Source: Bacillota bacterium (GTDB lineage Bacteria > Bacillota > Dethiobacteria > DTU022). Taken from it: a stretch of 8,663 bases of DNA. The notes under the pieces are model-generated. The model saw only the letters and a list, made by a program, of their open reading frames with translations, made no database searches and was not told the DNA's origin. The stretch's first letter is position 1. The number at the start of each line of letters is the position of its first letter. The translations under genes and the position numbers were made by a program. Below are positions 5,472 through 8,663 of this stretch, in pieces. Location of the stretch: the NCBI GenBank assembly GCA_012797095.1, contig JAAZPS010000078.1:1-8663 (forward strand), read 5' to 3'.

Positions 5472-5475
5472 AGAG
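5441..5475 (+). other. Intercistronic inverted repeat over the stop codon of the Cys-rich gene
   Basis: CTCTTTAAA (5441-5449) and TTTAAAGAG (5467-5475) are exact 9-bp complements with a 17-nt loop, and the TAA stop (5469-5471) lies in the right arm. No T-run follows. It could be an mRNA processing or stability element tuning nuoF relative to the genes before it. It is AT-rich and the loop is long, so the hairpin is only moderately stable. Confidence 0.35.
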
Positions 5476-5506
5476 CGATTTTCGGAAAGAGGGAGGTTGG
5501 AGGATT

Positions 5507-7324
5507 TTGTATGATAAACACCTGATGATCTGTGGGGCCACCGGGTGTCTCTCCTCGGGCTCGGCAAAGGTGCAGGAGACCCTGGAGGAGGAGCTGGCCA
5601 AACGCGGCTTGAAAGATCGGTTTCGCCTGGTTATGTCCGGCTGCCCCGGCTTTTGCGAGGTCGGCCCGATCCTTGTAGTCTATCCCGACGAAGTTTTTTA
5701 CTGCCGTCTGACTCCCAATGATATCCCTGAACTGATCGAGAAGCATCTTGTCGGGGGCGAGGTAGTGGAAAGGCTGCTCTACAAGGGCCCCGACGTGGAG
5801 GCGCCGGCCCGTTTTTACGAGACCATTCCTTTTTACCAGAAACAGAAGCTCAGGGTGCTGCACAACAGCGGGATCATCGATCCGGAAAATATTGATGAGT
5901 ACATCATGCGGGGCGGCTACCGCGCTCTTTCCCGGGCTTTGAAGATGGAGCCGATGGAGGTTATCAACGAGGTCAAAAGGTCGGGGCTGCGCGGCCGCGG
6001 CGGTGCCGGTTTTCCCACCGGGTTGAAGTGGGAATTTGCCTTCCGGGCTGCCGGCGACAAAAAGTATGTGGTCTGCAACGCCGACGAGGGCGACCCGGGT
6101 GCGTTCATGGACCGCAGCATCCTCGAGGGGGATCCCCATGCGGTGATCGAGGGGATGCTGATCGCCGCCCGGGCGGTCGGCAGCAACGAGGGCTATATCT
6201 ACTGCCGCGCCGAATATCCTCTGGCGATCAAATTGCTGAAAAAAGCGATCGACCAGGCCACCGAATACGGGCTGGTCGGTGACAATATTCTTGGCCACGG
6301 TTTTGATTTCAAATTCAAGATCAAGGAAGGAGCCGGTGCTTTTGTCTGCGGCGAGGAGACGGCCCTTCTGGCTTCCATCGAAGGGAAGCGGGGAATGCCC
6401 CGGCCGCGGCCGCCTTTTCCGGCCAATCAGGGGCTGTGGAACAAGCCCACCTGCATCAACAATGTCGAAAGTCTGGCCAATATTCCCCTGATCCTGCGCG
6501 AGGGCGGATTGGATGAATATATCGAGATCGGCACCGAGGGAAGCAAGGGGACCAAGGTATTCGCCCTGGCCGGCAAGGTCCGCAATACCGGGCTGTGCGA
6601 GGTACCCATGGGGATCAGCATGCGCGAGATCATCTTCGATATCGGTGGAGGGATCAAGGACGGCCGCGATTTCAAGGCCGTTCAGGTCGGCGGCCCTTCA
6701 GGCGGCTGTATCCCCGCCGAGCAGCTGGACCTGCCGGTGGATTACGACTCCCTGACCCAGGCCGGAGCGATCATGGGCTCGGGCGGGCTCGTGGTGATGG
6801 ATAACCGCACATGTATGGTCGATCTGGCCCGCTATTTCCTGAGCTTTACCCAGAAAGAATCGTGCGGCAAATGCACCCCCTGCCGGGAAGGGACCAAACG
6901 GATGCTGGAGATCCTCGAGGGGATCTGCGAGGGCCGGGGCGAGATGGAAGATCTCGACCGGCTGCACAACCTCGCCCTGGGGATCAAGGACAGCGCTCTC
7001 TGCGGGCTGGGCCAGACCTGCCCCAACCCCGTTTTGAGCACGATCCGTTACTTTCACAAGGAATACGAGGAGCATATCAACGACAAGTTCTGCCGGGCCG
7101 GCGTCTGCAAGACGCTGTTCGAGTACTATATCGATCCGGAAAGCTGCGACGGCTGCACCCGCTGTGCCCGGGTCTGCCCGGTCGGCGCCATCAGCGGAGA
7201 GCGCAACGAGCTCCACGTGATCGATCCCGAGATCTGCAACCGCTGCGGCAGCTGTGTGGACCGGTGCCGCCGGGAAAGTATCCAGGTGATCCCGGTGCGC
7301 AAGGAAGCGAAGGTTGACAGCTAA
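5507..7324 (+). CDS. nuoF: NuoF/HydB-type NADH-binding flavo-iron-sulfur subunit
   Basis: A 605-aa diaphorase subunit that oxidises or reduces NAD(H) through FMN and passes electrons through Fe-S clusters. Domains in order: an N-terminal thioredoxin-like [2Fe-2S] domain (C9-x4-C14, C46-x3-C50); the FMN/NADH core with GRGGAGFPTGLKWEF (163-177), NADEGDPGAF and GAGAFVCGEETALLASIEGK; the SLBB-like part; the N3 [4Fe-4S] site (C453, C456, C459, C499); and a C-terminal 2x[4Fe-4S] ferredoxin (C547, C550, C553, C557 and C577, C580, C583, C587). This is the layout of HydB of the trimeric bifurcating [FeFe] hydrogenase (for example Thermotoga maritima), longer than plain NuoF. In the last motif the usual Pro after the fourth Cys is Arg (DRCRRES). 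The start is TTG, with GGGAGG (5491-5496) 10 nt upstream. An in-frame ATG at 5525 would place the start just before the first Cys and is less likely. No hydA-like gene follows. Confidence 0.95.
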   Translation: MYDKHLMICGATGCLSSGSAKVQETLEEELAKRGLKDRFRLVMSGCPGFCEVGPILVVYPDEVFYCRLTPNDIPELIEKHLVGGEVVERLLYKGPDVEAPARFYETIPFYQKQKLRVLHNSGIIDPENIDEYIMRGGYRALSRALKMEPMEVINEVKRSGLRGRGGAGFPTGLKWEFAFRAAGDKKYVVCNADEGDPGAFMDRSILEGDPHAVIEGMLIAARAVGSNEGYIYCRAEYPLAIKLLKKAIDQATEYGLVGDNILGHGFDFKFKIKEGAGAFVCGEETALLASIEGKRGMPRPRPPFPANQGLWNKPTCINNVESLANIPLILREGGLDEYIEIGTEGSKGTKVFALAGKVRNTGLCEVPMGISMREIIFDIGGGIKDGRDFKAVQVGGPSGGCIPAEQLDLPVDYDSLTQAGAIMGSGGLVVMDNRTCMVDLARYFLSFTQKESCGKCTPCREGTKRMLEILEGICEGRGEMEDLDRLHNLALGIKDSALCGLGQTCPNPVLSTIRYFHKEYEEHINDKFCRAGVCKTLFEYYIDPESCDGCTRCARVCPVGAISGERNELHVIDPEICNRCGSCVDRCRRESIQVIPVRKEAKVDS

Positions 7325-7337
7325 AGGAGGGCCCCCG

Positions 7338-7390
7338 GCAGTTCGCGAAGGGCGATAGCGTTGCTTTTTGCGATGCTCCCTGAGAGCTGC
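7338..7390 (+). ncRNA. Predicted compound hairpin RNA downstream of nuoF (unrecognised)
   Basis: Traced by hand, 53 nt fold into one long hairpin. The outer helix is GCAGUUC (7338-7344) with GAGCUGC (7384-7390), 7 bp. An internal loop GCGA/GA follows, which can form two tandem G-A pairs (7347-7383 and 7348-7382), reminiscent of a kink-turn but with a 2-nt bulge. Then come AGGG (7349-7352) with CCCU (7378-7381), a one-sided bulge CGAU, an inner helix AGCGUUGC with GCGAUGCU (8 bp, two G-U), and a U5 loop. The heptamer GCGATAG occurs at 7352-7358 and again just 3' of the hairpin at 7394-7400. I do not recognise any known riboswitch or RNA family. It would be transcribed at the 3' end of the nuoEF operon, or from an unseen promoter. 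Confidence 0.4.
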
Positions 7391-7406
7391 GGAGCGATAG
7401 AGCTTG

Positions 7407-7473
7407 AAACGGCCCGGATAGATCTGGCCTCATGGAAATTGGACGTCCCGCCATCTTCTTTGGCGGGCCGTTT
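7407..7473 (+). promoter_or_regulatory. Possible antiterminator pairing competing with the terminator
   Basis: AAACGGCCCG (7407-7416) is exactly complementary over 10 bases to CGGGCCGTTT (7464-7473). The latter includes the last four bases of the terminator's 3' arm and the start of its T-run. The two pairings exclude each other, as in transcription attenuators. The left segment also overlaps a small local hairpin (CCGGA, UAGA, UCUGG; 7414-7427). A simpler reading is that the longer pairing is itself a second terminator stem. Confidence 0.4.
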
Positions 7474-7478
7474 TTTTT
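7447..7478 (+). terminator. Intrinsic terminator after the nuoEF operon
   Basis: CCCGCCA (7447-7453), loop TCTTCTT, TGGCGGG (7461-7467): a perfect 7-bp GC-rich stem, then CCG and eight T (7471-7478). It lies between nuoF and the separate promoter of the SPFH gene, so it should end the nuoE operon transcript. Confidence 0.88.
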
Positions 7479-7487
7479 GAAAAAAGG

Positions 7488-7516
7488 TTGACATCTTTAA
7501 CCAATGAGCATATAGT
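7488..7516 (+). promoter_or_regulatory. Strong sigma-A promoter of the SPFH gene
   Basis: TTGACA (7488-7493, perfect), a 17-nt spacer, then TATAGT (7511-7516, 5 of 6). It begins 10 nt after the T-run of the terminator. The predicted start is near 7523, giving a leader of about 36 nt to the ATG at 7559. AAGGGGAG (7543-7550) is the ribosome binding site. Confidence 0.8.
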
Positions 7517-7517
7517 A

Positions 7518-7542
7518 ATGATATTAAAACGATATCATATCG
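7518..7542. promoter_or_regulatory. Overlapping inverted repeats at the SPFH start point (operator candidate)
   Basis: ATGATAT (7518-7524) and ATATCAT (7532-7538) are exact complements with a 7-nt gap. The right arm is shared with a second dyad, CGATAT-C-ATATCG (7530-7542). Both sit immediately downstream of the -10, over the predicted start site, where a bound repressor would block transcription. The regulator is unknown. Confidence 0.45.
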
Positions 7543-7558
7543 AAGGGGAGTTGATCGG

Positions 7559-8611
7559 ATGTCGAGAGAATATGGTGCGGGCGGGGGGAAGCTGCACGAC
7601 CGCGAGATCGTGCCGCGATCGGTGGGGGGAATGCCGGTTCTACTGCTGAATATCGTGCTGATGATCGCTGCGTTGGTTGGGCTGATCGTCGTGTTGTACA
7701 GGGGGATCGCCACCGGCAGCAGCGCTCCCACCGGCGGCGAGTTGGTGCTGATCATCGCCGCAATTGTCTATCTATTCATCATCGGGCCGATCATCTTTGC
7801 CGGTTTGAAGGTGCTCAAGCCGAACGAGGCCCTCGTCCTGACTCTTTTTGGCAAATATTACGGGACCCTCAAGGGTGAAGGGTTTTTCTTTGTCCACCCC
7901 TTTACCGGGGCGGTTAATCCGGCTTCTTCTGCGACCTCTTCAGGGATTATCGCGCTTTCGCAGCTTTCGGCCAAGGATAAGGATGAGGGTGCCAATGTCC
8001 CCTGGCCCAAAAAAAAGATCTCGCTGAAAGCGATGACCTTGAACAACGAGAAACAGAAGATCAACGATCGGTTGGGCAACCCGATCATCATCGGGATTGT
8101 GGTCATCTGGAAGGTAGTCAATACGGCCAAGGCGGTCTTCAATGTAGACAACTTCACCGAATATCTCTCGATCCAGTGCGATTCGGCGCTGCGCAATATC
8201 GTGCGCCTCTATCCCTATGATATTTCCGATATCTCCGATGAAAACAACGAGCATTATTCGCTGCGCGGCAGCAGCCAGGAGGTTGCCGAGAAACTGAGAC
8301 AGGAGATCCAGTCGAAGGTGGAGCTGGCCGGGCTGGAGATCATGGAAGCGCGGATCACCCACCTCTCCTATGCTCCGGAGATCGCTGCAGCGATGCTGCA
8401 GCGGCAGCAGGCTTCGGCGATCATCGATGCGAGGCAGATGATCGTCGAGGGCGCGGTCAGCATGGTCGAGATGGCGCTCGTAAAGCTCGGCGAGAACGAG
8501 ATCGTGCAGCTTGACGAGGAGCGCAAGGCAGCCATGGTGAGCAATCTGCTGGTGATCCTCTGCGGCAATCGGGATGCCCAGCCGGTGGTGAACAGCGGCT
8601 CTTTGTACTAG
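7559..8611 (+). CDS. SPFH/band-7 domain membrane protein
   Basis: A 350-aa member of the stomatin/prohibitin/flotillin (SPFH) group, membrane scaffold proteins that oligomerise in the cytoplasmic membrane. After a short N-terminal tail come two hydrophobic segments (about 26-46 and 60-81, hairpin-like). The SPFH domain follows: LKVLKPNEALVLTLFGKYYGTLKGEGFFFVHPF, a beta-rich part with ISLKAMTLNNEKQKINDRLGNPI, then IVVIWKVVNTAKAVFNVDNF and the helical part with QCDSALRNIVRLYPYD, and EIQSKVELAGLEIMEARITHLSYAPEIAAAMLQRQQA. The C-terminal region is short and lacks the long coiled coil of flotillins. The start ATG has AAGGGGAG 8 nt upstream. It has its own promoter and is probably cotranscribed with the ORF starting at 8636. 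The exact role is unknown; members are linked to membrane stress and to scaffolding of proteases or signalling proteins. Confidence 0.93.
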   Translation: MSREYGAGGGKLHDREIVPRSVGGMPVLLLNIVLMIAALVGLIVVLYRGIATGSSAPTGGELVLIIAAIVYLFIIGPIIFAGLKVLKPNEALVLTLFGKYYGTLKGEGFFFVHPFTGAVNPASSATSSGIIALSQLSAKDKDEGANVPWPKKKISLKAMTLNNEKQKINDRLGNPIIIGIVVIWKVVNTAKAVFNVDNFTEYLSIQCDSALRNIVRLYPYDISDISDENNEHYSLRGSSQEVAEKLRQEIQSKVELAGLEIMEARITHLSYAPEIAAAMLQRQQASAIIDARQMIVEGAVSMVEMALVKLGENEIVQLDEERKAAMVSNLLVILCGNRDAQPVVNSGSLY

Positions 8612-8635
8612 ATCATTCAAAAGGGAACTGGGTCA

Positions 8636-8663
8636 ATGAGTGAAAAGGATCAGCAGAGGAAAC
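8636..8663 (+). CDS. Start of a further ORF, cut by the window end
   Basis: The ATG at 8636 follows AAGGGA (8621-8626) by 9 nt and begins 24 nt after the SPFH stop, so it is probably translated from the same mRNA. Only MSEKDQQRK is visible, polar and charged. From memory, SPFH genes of this type in Firmicutes are often followed by a small Arc/ribbon-helix-helix-like protein with such a start, but nine residues cannot establish this. Confidence 0.55.

Noticed and set aside
6698..7216. Minus-strand open frames within nuoF and SPFH
   Set aside because: They are shadows of GC-rich, well-conserved plus-strand genes and have no domain likeness.
7325..7480. T-box, TPP or other known riboswitch
   Set aside because: TTGGA-CGTCCCGCC looks vaguely like a T-box end and CTGAGA occurs at 7380-7385, but the T-box core (GGUGG, AGUA) and the TPP conserved elements are missing, and the downstream gene has its own promoter.
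7373..7480. Small ORF from ATG 7373 (about 35 codons) in the frame following nuoF
   Set aside because: It has no ribosome site and ends inside the terminator T-run; the RNA structure explains the region better.
1..8663. CRISPR arrays, tRNA or rRNA genes, insertion sequences, phage or toxin-defence modules
   Set aside because: I found no regularly spaced repeats, no tRNA cloverleaf, no transposase and no defence-type protein; the genes read are housekeeping, regulatory or redox functions.

Overview
The window looks like chromosome from an anaerobic, fairly GC-rich Gram-positive (clostridial or syntrophic/acetogenic) bacterium. This is inference: coding DNA is GC-rich while intergenic DNA is AT-rich, Shine-Dalgarno sites are strong with frequent GTG/TTG starts, and there is an [Fe-S]-rich NuoE/NuoF pair of the HydC/HydB type. 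The core genes look ordinary. The least explained material is in the intergenic DNA and one very small gene.

Layout. 1-2261 (+): the 3' end of proS (prolyl-tRNA synthetase with the C-terminal zinc domain), a DUF362 protein with two [4Fe-4S] motifs, and 5-formyltetrahydrofolate cyclo-ligase. They are closely spaced and probably one operon, ending in a long GC-rich hairpin without a U-tract. 2297-2944 (-): a TetR-family regulator convergent with that operon. 2945-3121: an AT-rich divergent control region with a good tetR promoter, palindromes and a perfect 13-bp direct repeat. 3122-3820 (+): a metallophosphoesterase whose stop codon lies one base from that of a convergent rhomboid protease (3822-4529, -).

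4530-4774: a divergent intergenic region rich in inverted repeats, some mutually exclusive, upstream of nuoE. 4775-7324 (+): nuoE (TTG start), a 59-residue Cys-rich ORF (GTG start, eight Cys in the first 39 residues), and nuoF (TTG start, 605 aa, with N-terminal [2Fe-2S] and C-terminal 2x[4Fe-4S] domains). NuoE/NuoF should form an NAD(H)-oxidising or -reducing diaphorase module. No hydrogenase or formate dehydrogenase catalytic subunit lies next to them here, so the partner is unknown.

7325-7480: after nuoF there is about 155 nt with a predicted compound hairpin, a repeated heptamer and a strong intrinsic terminator whose 3' arm can alternatively pair with an upstream 10-nt segment, an attenuator-like arrangement. 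7488-7558: a near-consensus promoter with an inverted repeat at the start point drives an SPFH/band-7 membrane protein (7559-8611). A new ORF starts at 8636 and runs off the window.

The best candidates for something undescribed are the 59-aa Cys-rich protein inside the nuoE-nuoF operon and the structured RNA region 7338-7478. The invertible-pairing leader upstream of nuoE is weaker. All are read by eye, with no database or folding computation.
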